A stretch of DNA of 64,000 nt from Craterostigma plantagineum (GCA_027422505.1 JAPQWV010000491.1:248001-312000); one strand, 5' to 3'; shown: positions 1 through 11,841, numbered from the stretch's first letter. Notes: generated by a model not told the origin, from the sequence alone. Numbers and translations are program-made.

Positions 1-950
1 TTAGTCATATCTGTACTCGACAGTGATTGTTATACGATTAGAGCGGACTAAGTGTCGAAATCGCGAAGTATGAAAACGTAGATATGTCTAGAAAACTACT
101 GCATTTTTGTATAAAATTTCGCATGTAAAGAGAAATTTTCGTAACTTATATCATATAAGCATGTCGAGAAAGTTTTTCGCATATAAAGTTTCATGGGCAT
201 GAAAAGAAAGTTTTTCGCATATAAAGTTTTTCGCATATAAACCTTCGTATCTAGGTAGAATTGTCACAAGTAAAGCTAGTTTCGCATTTAATGTAGAATT
301 TCGCATTTGGCAAGTAGTGGCAGATTTTCGCATATTGGGTAAAAATTCGCATGTAAAGAAAATTCGCTAAGTAATAGAGAGTTTCGCATATTAGGTAAAT
401 TTCGCATATAGGACAATTTTCGCATGCAATGGGAAGTTTCGTAAGTGAACATGGACATGTCATGAGGATTTTTCGCATAGTGAGTAAAATTTCGCTAGTG
501 TGCAAGTTGTCTAAATTTTCGCATGTGATGAGAAAATTCGCAAGTTATCATACATAGACAAGTCGAGAAATCGCTCAATTTCGCATGTAAAAAAGAACTT
601 TCGCATATGAATTTTCGCACAGAAGGAAATTTTCGCACGTTAAAGCACTGTTTCACTCAGAGTTAATATTCGCATGTATCAAGGAAATTTCGCACTTAGT
701 CTATTCACGAATTTTCGCACATAAAGAAGATTTTCGCAAGTTGAAGTGTTTTCGCATTCCGAGTGAATTTTCGCAAGTAAGGTAGTTTTTCGCAAGTTAT
801 ATGAAAGTTTCGCGGAAGGGAAAAAGAACTTTATGCATTGAGAATTTTTCGCGGTGAAGAACATATTGCGACAGCATGCGAAACGACGAATAATTTTAGC
901 CTTAGACCTACTCAAATCTCAACCAAAACGCTATAATCTGGGCTTAATCG
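1..950 (-). repeat. Array of TTTCGCA words downstream of Cop1 pol
   Basis: Dozens of copies of TTTCGCA, often extended to TTTCGCATATAA or TTTCGCAAGTT, occur at irregular 15-40 base spacing and almost always in the same orientation (TGCGAAA on the element's sense strand). After the array come TTTCGCGG words and a stretch resembling 9190-9220 of the leader (CTCAAATCTCAACC shared at 914-927). Short open frames here are by-products of the AT-rich repeats. No gene is recognised. Confidence 0.75.
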
Positions 951-1494
951 ACTCGTAATTGAATGGGTAACGCAGATTTGGGGATATTAAACATAAACAA
1001 CATATCATGAGTTCGATTCAGAGGCCGCGAAAAACTTATTCTTAACCTAACAGATTTAATCGAAATGGGGCAAAACAGCTTAAAGTGACTAGAAATTGAT
1101 TTAACTAAGGTATATTCATACCGAGAAGCTGATTTGCGACAATGGAGGTAGCAAGAAACGGAGTTTGAAAGCAGATTTTGACGACGACGTGACGCGGGGA
1201 GTTGCGAAATTTTGAGAGAGGGGTTGCGAAAGTTTTGAATTTTTCTCGGGATCTTTAGGAAAGTGAAAAGTGTTAAGGGTTTTGGGGTTCTACGAGTGTA
1301 GGCACTGTACATGCGAAATTTGAGTAAATGGGCCGAAAATTTCGCGGGCTTGGTCAAAACCTCAACATAGCTGAGTTTCGCGGATTTGGACCCAATTTTG
1401 ACCCCTTTTGACCAGAAAAATTTGAAATTCAACCCAAAATATTTTGATCGGTTCGATTTTGACTCAGTTTGACCAGAATTTAAAATTTCAACTC

Positions 1495-1496
<2 letters not shown>
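951..1496. other. Non-coding Cop1 3' region, no recognisable gene
   Basis: This continues the leader-like region with GCGAAATTTTG-type words near 1200-1340. A 162-codon frame on the minus strand (1432-944) has no recognisable domain and biased, low-complexity composition, so I do not call it a gene. Confidence 0.5.

Positions 1497-1528
<32 letters not shown>
1497..1528. repeat. (TA)n microsatellite
   Basis: About 16 TA dinucleotides in a row. Confidence 0.95.
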
Positions 1529-1538
<10 letters not shown>

Positions 1539-1560
1539 ATTTTAAATAATGAAAAATAAG

Positions 1561-1692
1561 AAGCTCCCCCTTAATCGTAAAACTTCCGTTTTAAATAATG
1601 AAATATCAGACGCTCCCCCTTAAACGAAAAATCTCCTTTAGAAATAATAGAAAAATCAGATGCTCCCCCTTAATCGAAAACTCCCCCTCAAA
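1561..1692 (-). promoter_or_regulatory. Repeated polypurine tracts 3' of Cop1 pol
   Basis: The plus-strand word GCTCCCCCTTA occurs at about 1562, 1611 and 1661, with a related CTCCCCCTCA at 1681. The ~50 base units also share TTTAAATAATGAAA-like spacer. On the element's sense strand these read TAAGGGGGAGC, the kind of polypurine tract that primes plus-strand synthesis next to a 3' LTR. Several tandem tracts and no adjacent LTR are unusual. The role is inferred. Confidence 0.5.
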
Positions 1693-1799
1693 AGGACATA
1701 ATTTAGAGGACACATAAGAATTCAGAAGACACATAGATAATGGAGTGAAGTGGAAAGGAAATATGTACACTTAATCAAAGTTCATGTAGAGACGATTGA

Positions 1800-4700
1800 T
1801 CACAACTGAATATTCAACATGCCCAACATAGTCACTAGGTGTTGGAATCGTTTGACATCCAACGGTTTTGTGAAAATGTCGGCCAGTTGATCTTCGGTTG
1901 TGACGTAGTGCAATTCAATTGTCCCTTGTTCTACATGTTCTTTGATGAAGTGGTGGCGAATATCTATGTGTTTTGTTCTAGAGTGATGTACCGGATTACT
2001 CGTCATCGCAATAGCACTTTTTGAGTCACGATAAATGGGAATTTTATCAACATGAATATTAAAATCTCGTAGTTGGGTTCTCATCCACAAAAGCTGTGAA
2101 CAGCAACTAGCGGCGGCGACATATTCTGCCTCCGTCGACGAAGTTGAGACACAATTTTGTTTTCGAGACGACCAACTTACGAGTTTACCGCCCAAGAAGT
2201 GTGCAGCTCCAGAGGTGCTTTTTCGGTCCATCTTGCATCCAGCATAATCTGAGTCAGAGAATCCAACTAGTTTGAAGTCCGATTGAGTGGGGTACCACAG
2301 ACCCAGATTGGGTGTTCCTTTGAGGTAGCGGAGAATCCTTTTGACAGCAGTGAGATGGGATTCCTTTGGTGTGGCCTGAAAACGAGCGCAGATTCTTGTC
2401 GAGAGGACGATATCCGGTCGACTAGCAGTAAGGTACAGAAGAGATCCTATTATCCCTCGATAAACGGTTTGGTCAACGGGAACACCAGATGGGTCCGCGT
2501 CGGGTCGGCCAGAGGGTGACATAGGTGTAGCAGCAGTCTTTGCATCCTTCATTCCATATTTCTCGAGGATGTCATGGATGTATTTGGACTGATTGATGAA
2601 GATTCCGTCGGGGAGTTGCTTTACTTGAAGACCAAGAAAGAAGTTCAGCTCGCCCATCATACTCATTTCGAACTTTTCTTTCATCAATTCTGCGAACTCT
2701 TCACACAGTTGTGGTTCAGTCGATCCAAAGATGATGTCGTCGACATAAATCTGTACAATCATGATGTCCGAGCCACTCCGCTTTGTGAAGAGAGTTGTAT
2801 CCAAAGATCCTTTCCTGAAGCCAGATTGTACAAGGAAGTCTGAAAGGACGTCATACCAAGCCCGGGGAGCCTGTTTTAGTCCGTAGAGGGCCTTGTAGAG
2901 TCGATATACGTGATGAGGAAATTCTTCGCTCAAGAACCCTTCAGGCTGACCAACGTACACTTCTTCCTTGAGAAACCCATTCAGAAATGCAGTCTTCACG
3001 TCCATTTGGTAGACTTTAAAGTTCTTGTGAGCAGCAAAGGCAAGAAAAATTCGTATGGCTTCGATCCTGGCAACTGGGGCAAAGGTTTCATCGTAGTCTA
3101 TGCCTTCTTGTTGGTTGTATCCCTTAGCCACAAGTCTTGCTTTATTGCGGATAACAACACCATCTTCATCTTTTTTGTTCTTGAAGATCCATTTTGTGCC
3201 GATAATGGACCTATTGTGAGGTCGTGGTACGAGTTCCCAAACTTGTAGACGTTCAAACTGACTTATTTCCTCCTGCATTGCAATTAGCCAATCAGGATCG
3301 GAGAGAGCTTCAGCTACTCGTGATGGTTCGACTTGACTGAGATAGCAAGCAAACAGACTTTCATTCATCGTAGCCGAACGTGTTGAAACACCAGATGTGG
3401 GATCCCCAATAATCTGATCGGTAGGGTGAGAGCGAGCCCAAAGTGGTACGTTGGTTTGTGAGGAGCTGGCCGCATTTGTGTCTATTTGAAACCCATTGGA
3501 TTGGGGCCCGGTGTCCGAAGAGGAGATCTCAATCGTATTAAATTGAGAGGGTTCAGCATCAGGATCAGCAATATTCCCAGGGTTGGGTAGAATGTCGTCT
3601 TCGTTAAGATTGAGTGGATCCATGTTTGGAGGGACGACGTTATTGCCAGTAGCTGGTGGTGTAGGTGGAGTGGGTGCAGCGGTAGGTTGAGTGGTGGCGA
3701 CGGGAGTTTTGTGAACTGGGTAGAAGTACTCGAAGAGCAGATCTAGATCTAGTTCACCACAATTGCCCTCAGCTGAGGAAGTTCCCGCCGTTGAAGGTTG
3801 ACCTTTTGTCAACGTCTGTTGAAGACCTGGTTCTGGACTGATATGACCAGAAGCTATTAGATCGCCTTCGCTTTCGTCAAAGGTGACATTCGTGCTTTCT
3901 ATTACTGACCGTTTTTCCTTAAGATAGACTCTGTATGCCTTTGAGTTTAGTGAATATCCAACAAAGATGCCTTCAATTGCTTTTGGATCAAGCTTCCCAA
4001 GATGTTGGCGATCATTGGCCACAAAACATCGGCAACCGAAGACCCTCAGATAGGATATATCGGGGATACGACGGTTATTCAGCATCTCGTATGGGGTGCG
4101 GTTGAATCTTTTGTGGATTGAAGCCCGGTTTTGTGTGTAACAAGCCGTTTGAATAGCTTCGCCCCAAAGAGAATGAGGAAGTCCGGATTGAATGAGGAGA
4201 GTCCTAGCTGCTTCAACTAGTGTTCTATTCTTACGCTCAACGACACCATTCTGTTCCGGTGTCTTCACAGCTGAGAACTGTTGGGTGATGCCCTGAGTGG
4301 CGTAGAAATCACTGAGTTTCTTGTTCTTAAACTCAGTTCCGTTGTCTGTTCTGATAATCCGAACCTTTTGTTGATGAAGAGTTTGGGACGCAACAACAAA
4401 CTCGATGATTATATCAGGAACTTCATCCTTTGTACGTATGAGTTTCGTCCACGTGTAGCGTGAAAAATCATCGACAATTACAAGAATATACCGTCTTCCT
4501 CCGAGTGTGGCCGTAGGCATTGGGCCACATAGATCCATTTGTAAGAGCTCGAGGATGAGCTTAGAGGACGGTGTTTCCTTGGAAGTGTGAGACGATCGCT
4601 TCATCTTCCCCAATTCACAGGCAGAGCAGAGGTGTTCCTTATGATATGTCAGTTGGGGTAGACCGTTGACGAGTTTGTTCTGTCGCAGTTTGTTGATGGT

Positions 4701-5135
4701 CTTGAAGTTGAGATGCGAAAGACGCCGGTGCCATAAATCGTTCAACTTGGGTGCGGCTCGAGAGAGAAGACATATTGGTCGGGAGGTCTTAAGATTGAGT
4801 ATGTAGAGATGAGACGTGCGTGTTCCAGAGAAAAGAGGTTGTCCTGAGGCATCTATAATGCTGCAGATGTCAGATTCGAAGAGAACCTTGTATCCTTTGT
4901 CGCAGAAACGACCAATGCTGAAGAGATTGTAGCTCAGACCCTCGACATAAGAGATGCCCTTAATCGTCAGTTTGTCGTGGACGAGATCACCCGTTCCAAG
5001 AATTGGCGCCATTTGACTATTCCCGAAGGAGACCCTTCCGAGATAGCGCTCGGAGAAGTTGCTCAACAGCTCCTTGTTCCCCGTCATGTGTGTGGAGCAA
5101 CCTGAGTCTAGATACCACACATGACAGACCTGCAA
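1800..5135 (-). CDS. pol: Copia pol: protease, integrase, reverse transcriptase, RNase H
   Basis: An uninterrupted 1111-codon frame. An aspartic protease motif [13 protein letters not shown] lies at about residues 7-19. A GAG-pre-integrase zinc-binding region follows (LWHRRLSHL, then CSACELGK, ~135-175). The integrase DDE triad is visible at [10 protein letters not shown] (~200), IRTDNGTEF (~260) and [13 protein letters not shown] (~295). RT carries [12 protein letters not shown] (~715) and the catalytic YVDDIIFG (~800). RNase H carries [16 protein letters not shown] and DSKSAI, and ends in the copia-typical [11 protein letters not shown]. All catalytic residues I can check are present. The first M is arbitrary, because the frame is preceded by two in-frame stops (about 5139-5144) and is normally part of a gag-pol polyprotein. 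It would act in cytoplasmic virus-like particles and then the nucleus. Confidence 0.95.
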   Translation of the reverse strand: MQVCHVWYLDSGCSTHMTGNKELLSNFSERYLGRVSFGNSQMAPILGTGDLVHDKLTIKGISYVEGLSYNLFSIGRFCDKGYKVLFESDICSIIDASGQPLFSGTRTSHLYILNLKTSRPICLLSRAAPKLNDLWHRRLSHLNFKTINKLRQNKLVNGLPQLTYHKEHLCSACELGKMKRSSHTSKETPSSKLILELLQMDLCGPMPTATLGGRRYILVIVDDFSRYTWTKLIRTKDEVPDIIIEFVVASQTLHQQKVRIIRTDNGTEFKNKKLSDFYATQGITQQFSAVKTPEQNGVVERKNRTLVEAARTLLIQSGLPHSLWGEAIQTACYTQNRASIHKRFNRTPYEMLNNRRIPDISYLRVFGCRCFVANDRQHLGKLDPKAIEGIFVGYSLNSKAYRVYLKEKRSVIESTNVTFDESEGDLIASGHISPEPGLQQTLTKGQPSTAGTSSAEGNCGELDLDLLFEYFYPVHKTPVATTQPTAAPTPPTPPATGNNVVPPNMDPLNLNEDDILPNPGNIADPDAEPSQFNTIEISSSDTGPQSNGFQIDTNAASSSQTNVPLWARSHPTDQIIGDPTSGVSTRSATMNESLFACYLSQVEPSRVAEALSDPDWLIAMQEEISQFERLQVWELVPRPHNRSIIGTKWIFKNKKDEDGVVIRNKARLVAKGYNQQEGIDYDETFAPVARIEAIRIFLAFAAHKNFKVYQMDVKTAFLNGFLKEEVYVGQPEGFLSEEFPHHVYRLYKALYGLKQAPRAWYDVLSDFLVQSGFRKGSLDTTLFTKRSGSDIMIVQIYVDDIIFGSTEPQLCEEFAELMKEKFEMSMMGELNFFLGLQVKQLPDGIFINQSKYIHDILEKYGMKDAKTAATPMSPSGRPDADPSGVPVDQTVYRGIIGSLLYLTASRPDIVLSTRICARFQATPKESHLTAVKRILRYLKGTPNLGLWYPTQSDFKLVGFSDSDYAGCKMDRKSTSGAAHFLGGKLVSWSSRKQNCVSTSSTEAEYVAAASCCSQLLWMRTQLRDFNIHVDKIPIYRDSKSAIAMTSNPVHHSRTKHIDIRHHFIKEHVEQGTIELHYVTTEDQLADIFTKPLDVKRFQHLVTMLGMLNIQL

Positions 5136-5138
5136 TTA

Positions 5139-6617
5139 TCAGCAAACGTTGGGTCCCCGTATTCGGATGGGGCTTTCTTGTGATACAAGTATAGTTTTCA
5201 TGCGTTTAAAGGGAAATGTGGTTTCTAAATCAGATTGTGTCGATTCTAATTTAGCTTTCCCTTTGTCAGTTGTTTGATGATGTGAGGCTACTGTCTTTCT
5301 AACCCATATTTTCCTAACTTGTGCATGCATGTATGGTGTCTTATACATGTATCGCCATGGGGCATGTGGTTGTTGTTTTCGTGCTTCGGTTTTGGTTGCG
5401 TTTGGCTTGCGAGTAGTCGGTGAGTTTGCGTTTGATGACGAGAGACGTTTGCGCTTAACCTTCGGTTTAGGCGAGATGGGAGATTTCATGAACGTCGTGG
5501 TTCGCTTGCATGGTCGGAGTGTTGCATGTTCATGTGTGTCATATTCATGAAAGCGTGGAAGAACAAAATCATCGCAGCAGCACATAGACATAAGTTTGGT
5601 AAAAGAAAGCTAAGTTTTGGCAACATAATTGTCTACGACCTTAGGACATTGGGATTCAGTACATAGAGAGGAAAGACGAATATAGGATGATCTTTTCTTC
5701 TTGTCATCGAAGAGCGGATTCTCCTTTATTTGATACGAACTCCCATCCAGAGATGTCGAACTCACATTCCCTGTATCCATAAGAATATGCGAGTTAGTGT
5801 TAGAATTTGTGTCAGCTTCAGGAGTCATCTTCGCCGTCCTCTTACATTTGCATGTTTGAGAATCGGGTACTTGACTCGACGTAGAAGGTTTGTTCGTATT
5901 GAGAGATTGTTCTAGGGTAAAGATTTTGTAAAGTAGATCTTCTCGCTCTTTTGCAAAGGCTTTTCGCTCTACGTCTATGGTTCGTTCTAGTTTTGCTATG
6001 GTCAGAAGTTTCTCTGGGACATAGATGCGAGAGAGAGCTTCTCGGAAAGCGATTTCCTGTTCTTCGGTTGGGAACTGAGACTTGATGTCTTCAGAGAGTG
6101 AGGGTTTTTTAGTCTTATCACTAGCATTCAACTCTGTGTAGTCGTACGCGATTTCTGCCCAGAGAATGTTCTGTTCCCTCTTTTCTTCCGAAAGAACACC
6201 GGAGGAGGATCTTACAAACGGCATGAGCTGTGAGGGAGTTCCTTTCCTCGTTTTCAGGAACGATGTACTGTACATGTTATACCTTTTGACAATTAGTGGC
6301 GTTGGATCACAGTTGCTGGCCAGGCCGATTCCCATCCGAGCGTTGTAGAATTCCGTTTCAACTGGTTGGTTCAATAGGCATAAGATGTTTGCGGCCTTTT
6401 TCCTGAGGTGTAGTTGATCTTCAAGTTCTTTTATCTTGCGGTATAGCCTAACTCTTTCCTTCGTAAGCAGTTCATATTGGGAGGCCGTCAGGAGGCGAGA
6501 GGTTTCACATGAACTGATGGCTAGAGTAGTTTCCTTAACCTTAGTCTCACTTTGTTTGTTCTTGCTTTGCAGACGTTTGACTAATGCTTCGGAGGCCACT
6601 AGACGTTCGTTGCACAA
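5139..6617 (-). pseudogene. Copia gag-pol spacer with coiled coil, in pol frame
   Basis: Two open stretches (6617-5610 and 5591-5139) lie in exactly the same frame as pol, separated by single stops. The first is rich in K/E/L heptads (TKERVRLYRKIKELEDQLHL; later LAKLERTIDVERKAF), which suggests coiled coil. The second is basic and low-complexity. The gag frame upstream (8071-6710) is offset by one base, so expression would need frameshifting, splicing or a lost indel. Some plant copia elements carry extra coiled-coil sequence between the CCHC knuckle and the protease. I recognise no other domain. Confidence 0.6.
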
Positions 6618-6709
6618 GCTAGCTCCTCTACTTTTAAACTAAGTAAGGCATAGTTTGTTTCAAATTTTAGCCTAAGTTCATCATAGTCCCTAGCGTCTAC
6701 GGTGGGTTT

Positions 6710-8071
6710 CTAAATGGTGTTTCGGTGACTAAACACATCATCGAGTTGCGAGATTCGTACCTCAGACTCGGTGTTGGTGGGAGTCTTAGCTGTGTTCGCT
6801 CCGTGGTCAGCCATCTCCTCGTCCTCGTCCTGTTCGACCAACCTTGCCATGCAGCAATCTTCATCCTTAGGCTCCTCGTCTTCCGATGTGTCGTTCACCC
6901 ATTCAGCTTCTTCAGTGAGTAGAGCTTTCCCACTTTCCATTTTGCAGGTCATTCTGGCCTTACGGTCATAGTAGCCAGAGTCCTTCACGCGTGGGGCATG
7001 GCATTCTTTGACAAAGTGGCCTGACTTTCCACACCGAAAGCACTTTACAGACTTTTGAGATGCGGAGTCCTCTGCTTTCTTTGTCGGCTTAGTTTCCTCT
7101 GTGGGAGTGGTCTTTTTGGTGCCGCTATAGGTTCTTTGGCGATTGGAGGAGGATGAGGATTTTTTCCCGATCTTCTTTGAGACCAACTTAGTGAGCATTG
7201 CTAGTTGCTTGCGTATGCCACGAACTTCTTCATCTGATTCTGTATCGGCTTCGGATCCTGAAGGGGTGTCAGATACAACAGCTGGTAGCTTTCCTTTGTT
7301 CTGTTTGGTCTTAGTGGTCGAAGATCGTTCATTGGTTTTGTTCGAGAGGAGTGCCAGTGGGTCGACTCGAGTGTTGGTGGACTGAGGTTGCACGTAAGGA
7401 GCATAGGCAGACAGACTGTCATACAGTGCATGGATGGAAGTGTTGGAGAGGTCCTTACTCTGAATCATCATCACGATTGCATTGCCCCAGTGTGGTTTGA
7501 GGCTACCAAGGAAGCGGTTGTTGATGTCGAATTTGTCCCTCGAGATCCTGGCCTTTTTGAGTTCATTGATGACCTTCAAGTATCGGAGTTATGTGTCACG
7601 CAGTTCCTCTCCTTCATAGGCCTGGAAATGTTCATACTGCGAGAGACACGCTGATTTCCTCCCCTGAGCACTTTCAGTTGTGCCTGCCATAATTTCTGCA
7701 AGTTCATCCCATATTTCCTTGGCAGTTGTGCAGCACTCAACGTGACCGTAGACCTCGTTTCCCAAAGCCTGGAAGAGGTATCCTTTGGCAGTCTCGTCGG
7801 CCTGTACGCGAGCCAGTTCATCCTCATTGATGGGACCTCTTGGAGTGCGACGTTCATCCATGGGAGGATTTGCGTTTGGTTGTGCAGGGATGATTGTCCA
7901 GAACTGTGCTGGGCCGTTGAAGATGGAGTCCAGAAGGTATTGAGAGAGTGGTGCGCCTTTGTTCCTGATGAATGTGAGGAACCGGTTCGTCCATATGCTG
8001 TAGTCACCTTGTCGCAGCATCGGAGGCCTGGTGTCGGAGCCCACTATGGAGATGTCATTCGTGGTAGACAT
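6710..8071 (-). pseudogene. gag: Copia gag with CCHC zinc knuckle and one premature stop
   Basis: A 454-codon frame from ATG at 8071, broken only by a TAA at 7591-7589, after which the same frame continues directly. The N-terminal part has the copia gag signature (RQGDYSIWTNRFLTFIRNKG near residue 20). The middle has an INELKKARISRDKFDINNRF-type helix region. A perfect zinc knuckle (CFRCGKSGHFVKEC) lies around 7010-7050, and an acidic tail follows. Gag would form the particle and bind genomic RNA. A single substitution separates this copy from an open gag, consistent with a recent insertion or a sequencing error. Confidence 0.88.
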
Positions 8072-9585
8072 GGTTGGTGCAGTCGAATCGTCCGTGGTTT
8101 TGATCTTGAATAGATAAGAAAGTTAGTAACGAACGAGATGAAAAATACGAGTTTAATGTGTAGGGTTTTGAGAAGAAAATCGTTTAAAGAATTTCTTAGA
8201 GCTAAGTGATCGTGTGTGACGGTCGATAATGTATGAACGGAAATGTATCAAGAAATTAGGAGAAGTTCTAGAAATTTAAAAACCGAGATTTGAGATGGGA
8301 CTAAAGTGAACGGATCAAATTTTAAATATGTTAGAAAAGATCTTAACCCGAGAAAATTTTAACCTTAGAAGAAATTAATACGTTCGAAAAATTCTCAATT
8401 TGAAGAATTTCGCAAGTTAAAAGGTTTAGCAAGTTGAGAATTTTTTTTTTTTTTTTTTGAACTTCGCAAGAAAACTTCGAGAGAAAAAAAAGAGTCCGCT
8501 AGGTGAGAATTTTAAAATTTCGCAAGAGAATTTCACAAGTTAAAGGACTTTCGCAAGTTGAGAATCTAAAGTTTCGCAAACAGTTTTTCGCAAGTTATAA
8601 GACTTTCGTAAGAAAGTTTCGCACGTAATAAATTTCGCACGTTAAGAAAATTTTCGTAAGTTGAGAATTTTTAAAGCTTCGTAGAAAGTTACGCAAGTTG
8701 TAGAAATTTCGCACGTTGAAAACTTTAAATCTTCGCAAGAGGAAATTTTGCTGTTTGAATAAATTCTTGAAATAAGATTTTTCGCATAAAAAGTTTCTCG
8801 GATATAGGAAGTAACAGTTGTGAAATACAAATGCTGTAAAAGTGAGAGTTTCGTGGCTTAAAATTCTCGGATCTTAAAGTAGGCAGTTGCGAAAAAATGT
8901 AGTGGAAGTGAAAGTTTCGCGGTTTTGAAGATTCTCGGATTGTGAAGGTAGAAAGTTGCGAAAAATGTTGTGTAAAGGAGAGTTTCGCGGATTGTAAATT
9001 CTCAGATTTTGAAAGTAGAGAGTTGCGAAAAATGTAGTATGAAGGAGAATTTCGCGGATTGAAAATTCTCGGGATCGACTTTCGCGGACGAGGAAAAATT
9101 CGCGGACTCGAACGTTCAAGCTCAGAATTTCGCGGTCAAGAACAGGTTAGTACTGTTCCATTGCTTTTCACGCGATTTCCCAGAAAAACGTCCCGTTCTT
9201 GCTCAAATCTCAACCAAAATCGCTCAAACTTGATCCTAAACTTCAGAAATTCTTTCCTAAATACATAATCGACCGATTTGTGAGCTAAAAACAACAAAAA
9301 GTAGGTCAAATCGACCGAAAACAGAGAATGGCCGAGATGTCCTTTTCTGAAAAGTTTTTGCTTCAATCTTGCTCAAAACTAGTTAAAACTGATCCAAAAG
9401 TGTTTTAAAAACATCTTAGGCATAGAATCGATATGGGGGAAGGTTTTAAACACAAAAACAAAGCATAAACACCCCAAAACGAACTCAAAATGCCCGAAAG
9501 TGGTTTTTTTTATCCAAAAACACCTTTGATCTTTCTTGGAATCGAACGAAACTGGATTCAAATCAGTGAAGATCGATCCACGTTT
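8072..9585 (-). other. Cop1 untranslated leader with TTTCGCA/TTTCGCGG array
   Basis: This is the region between the primer-binding site and the gag ATG, about 1.5 kb. From about 8400 to 9140 it carries many TTCGCAAGTT(GAGAA) words, then ~85 base units with AGAGTTGCGAAAAATGTAGT and AGTTTCGCGG (8890-9060, about 3 copies). A T-homopolymer lies near 8440-8458. On the sense strand the words read as TGCGAAA. No open frame of note. Confidence 0.75.
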
Positions 9586-9597
9586 GCTCTGATACCA
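9586..9597 (-). promoter_or_regulatory. Primer-binding site, tRNA-iMet type
   Basis: On the minus strand this reads TGGTATCAGAGC, the standard plant copia primer-binding site complementary to the 3' end of initiator methionine tRNA. It lies two bases from the LTR end. Confidence 0.95.
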
Positions 9598-9599
9598 CT

Positions 9600-9897
9600 T
9601 GTTGGTCCCGAAATGCACCAAACAAGGAATCAAAGAGGCTAAATGGAATGAAGAAGGGAGAGTTTCTCACCTTTTAGTGTGTGTAGTGTGTGAAAATTAG
9701 GGTTTGCCTTTTAATCTTTGATTAGCATTCAAAGTGAGTTGGTAAAACCTTATATACCACATTAACCCTAGGTATATTAAGGCCCAATCACTAATAATAA
9801 AATTATTACATTCTAGTCCAAAGCCCTAGTTAATAGATTAATACAAAATTAATCCCAAGACTTAAACTATTGACACAATCAATTAAATATCCTAACA
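9600..9897 (-). repeat. Cop1 5' LTR, 298 bp
   Basis: On the minus strand it begins TGTTAGGATATTTAATTG and ends in CCAACA, a standard TG...CA LTR whose end abuts the primer-binding site. A TATATAAGG box on the sense strand (about 9758-9748) is a plausible core promoter. The partner LTR is not in the window. Confidence 0.88.
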
Positions 9898-10440
9898 AGG
9901 TCGTTCGTTGATTCTTATAAGGGCATGTAAAAAGGGTTTTGTTTGGTATATAGTATGATTTATCCAATGGAAGATTAGTTGATGTGTATTTATGAGAGGT
10001 TGAACAATGGGATTCTTTTTTTTCCTTAACTTTATGCGTGAAGGAGATGGATTTCGACTGTGGAAGAAGAACCTTTTTAGTGGGATTTTTTTCAACTATG
10101 TTGGACCCCAAAGAATGTGATAAAATGTTGGAAAGAATCTATTTTTCTCTTTTGTATGTGTCGTTATCGATGGTATGAATGTGTTTTTATTGATGCAATA
10201 AGGTCCTACAACGTGAACGTTTTTTCTAGATATGATTCGAGATATTTTTTTTTTTTGGTCATAGGTTGAGAATCATTAACTCGATAATCCAATGATTACG
10301 TAATCTTACCAAGATCTCTACTTGCATTTATTTGACGCGTGTTCCTAAACTATCTAAATCAAGTCCTTTGAATTTCATTTTGGTCCCTTAAAGTTCTTAC
10401 GGGATTGATTTGGTTTATCATCTCCATAGAAATAGAAAGT
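9898..10440. other. Intergenic AT-rich DNA, no gene seen
   Basis: AT-rich sequence with a T-homopolymer near 10240. About 10378-10449 (GGTCCCTTAAAGTTC and following) resembles the end-like sequence at 14559-14700 and 29399-29530. The first Mutator-like element therefore seems to have inserted into an older Mutator-type end. No coding signal. Confidence 0.4.
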
Positions 10441-10653
10441 TTCATTTAAGGGTAAATTTGCATTCAGTCCCTAGTTTGTAGTTTTGAAAATAGTTCAGTC
10501 CCTGTCAGAAGTCACGTTAGTTTAAAGGACCTAATTATTGAAAATTTTAGTTTGAAGGACCAACACCATTATAAATGACCTTTCTATCCCTCATATTCGC
10601 CAAAATTACACCCATATGCCATCTTCTTCAACAAACGATTGAAGCAAAAACAA

Positions 10654-11575
10654 CCTTCAACGAATACCAAAATTACGGTCTAAAGCCGGCTCAATCTCGA
10701 CGTTAATGACCAAATAAGGTTAAATCGATGATAATTTCTCATGGGTGTCAATAATCAATGAAAATTTTTGAAGTTTATATTGGAATAATGTATTAAAAGT
10801 AGTTCGAAAATCTCGTTGAAACAAGGGAAAATCTCGACTTTATGCTTAGGGGAAATTGATAGTGTGTCTTAATAATCAATGAAAATATTGACGTTAATCG
10901 CGATGAAATTTGACGCGGCCCATGATTGAAGCTTTTGCTAATAAAACGCTCGCTAAGTAACAATTTTTGCATTCTGGGTAACAGTTTATGCATTCCGGGT
11001 AACGCTTTATGCATTCTGGGTAACAGTTCATGCATACTGGGTAACAATTTACGCATTCTGGGTAACACTATGCCGTCTCTTCCAAACGATGAATGCACAA
11101 ATCACGTTCAACGAAGACCAAAACTTACGATCTAAAAGCCGGCTCAATCTCGACGTTAATGACCGAATAAGGTTAAATCGATGATAATTTCCCATGGGTG
11201 TCACTAATCAATGAAATTTTTTGAAGTTTATAATGGAATAATGTATTAAAAGTAATTCGAAAATCTCGTTGAAACAAGGAAAAATTTGGACTTTAATGAC
11301 TGAATTAGGTGAAATTGATCGTGAGTCTTAATAATCAATGAAAATATTGATGTTAATCGCGAAGAAATTTGACGCGGCCCATGATTGAAGCTTTTGCTAA
11401 TAAAACGCTCGCTAAGTAACAACTTACGCATTCTGGGTAACAATTTATGCATTCCGAGTAACACTTTATGCATTATGGGTAACAATTTATTTACTCTGGG
11501 TAACAGTTCGTGCAATCTGGGTAACAATTTATGCATCTGAGTAAACTATGCATTCTGCATCGCCCAAAAATGGCA
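10654..11575. repeat. MULE-1 internal duplication, ~450 bp x2
   Basis: Copy 1 starts about 10654 and copy 2 about 11106. Both carry AAGCCGGCTCAATCTCGACG, TTTGACGCGGCCCATGATTG and, at their end, 4-6 copies of a ~20 base unit of the form CATTCTGGGTAACAATTTATG. Confidence 0.8.
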
Positions 11576-11841
11576 TAAATCTGGGTAACAATTTATTTTC
11601 GATCTAGAATTCAAATGACCTTGATTCAAATTCCTGTGAATATCTAACTTAATTATGTATAACTTTTATTCTTTAAGTTCTTTTCGCTAATACCAAATCG
11701 ATAACCCCCAAATTAATCGAAGAAATCGAAGACGAGCAGCAACGACGAGGATGTTACAATTTGGTGCTATATGTATCTGATACTTATGTGTAAGATGTTT
11801 CTTTTGAACAAACTTTGCTTCTGTTGCTGAAAATGTATGCA

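Larger units (their letters stand above)
1..9897 (-). mobile_element. Ty1/copia LTR retrotransposon Cop1, 3' end outside window
   Basis: Read on the minus strand the order is 5' LTR (9897-9600), tRNA-iMet primer-binding site (9597-9586), a ~1.5 kb leader, gag with a CCHC knuckle (8071-6710), a coiled-coil spacer (6617-5139), and protease-integrase-RT-RNase H (5135-1800). That order, with integrase before RT, is diagnostic of Ty1/copia. Pol is fully open, so the copy looks young. After pol come polypurine tracts (minus strand) and then 1.5 kb resembling the leader. No second copy of the LTR is found in 1-1800, so the 3' LTR is beyond the window or missing. Confidence 0.9.

Noticed and set aside
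1..900. TTTCGCA array considered as a CRISPR array or tandem satellite
   Set aside because: Word spacing is irregular and there are no fixed-length repeats or spacers. The context is a plant retrotransposon flank.
944..1432. 162-codon open frame on the minus strand
   Set aside because: Lies in Cop1's non-coding repeat region, has biased composition and no recognisable domain or start context.
2283..4463. Plus-strand frames opposite Cop1 pol
   Set aside because: Shadows of the intact minus-strand pol. No domains.
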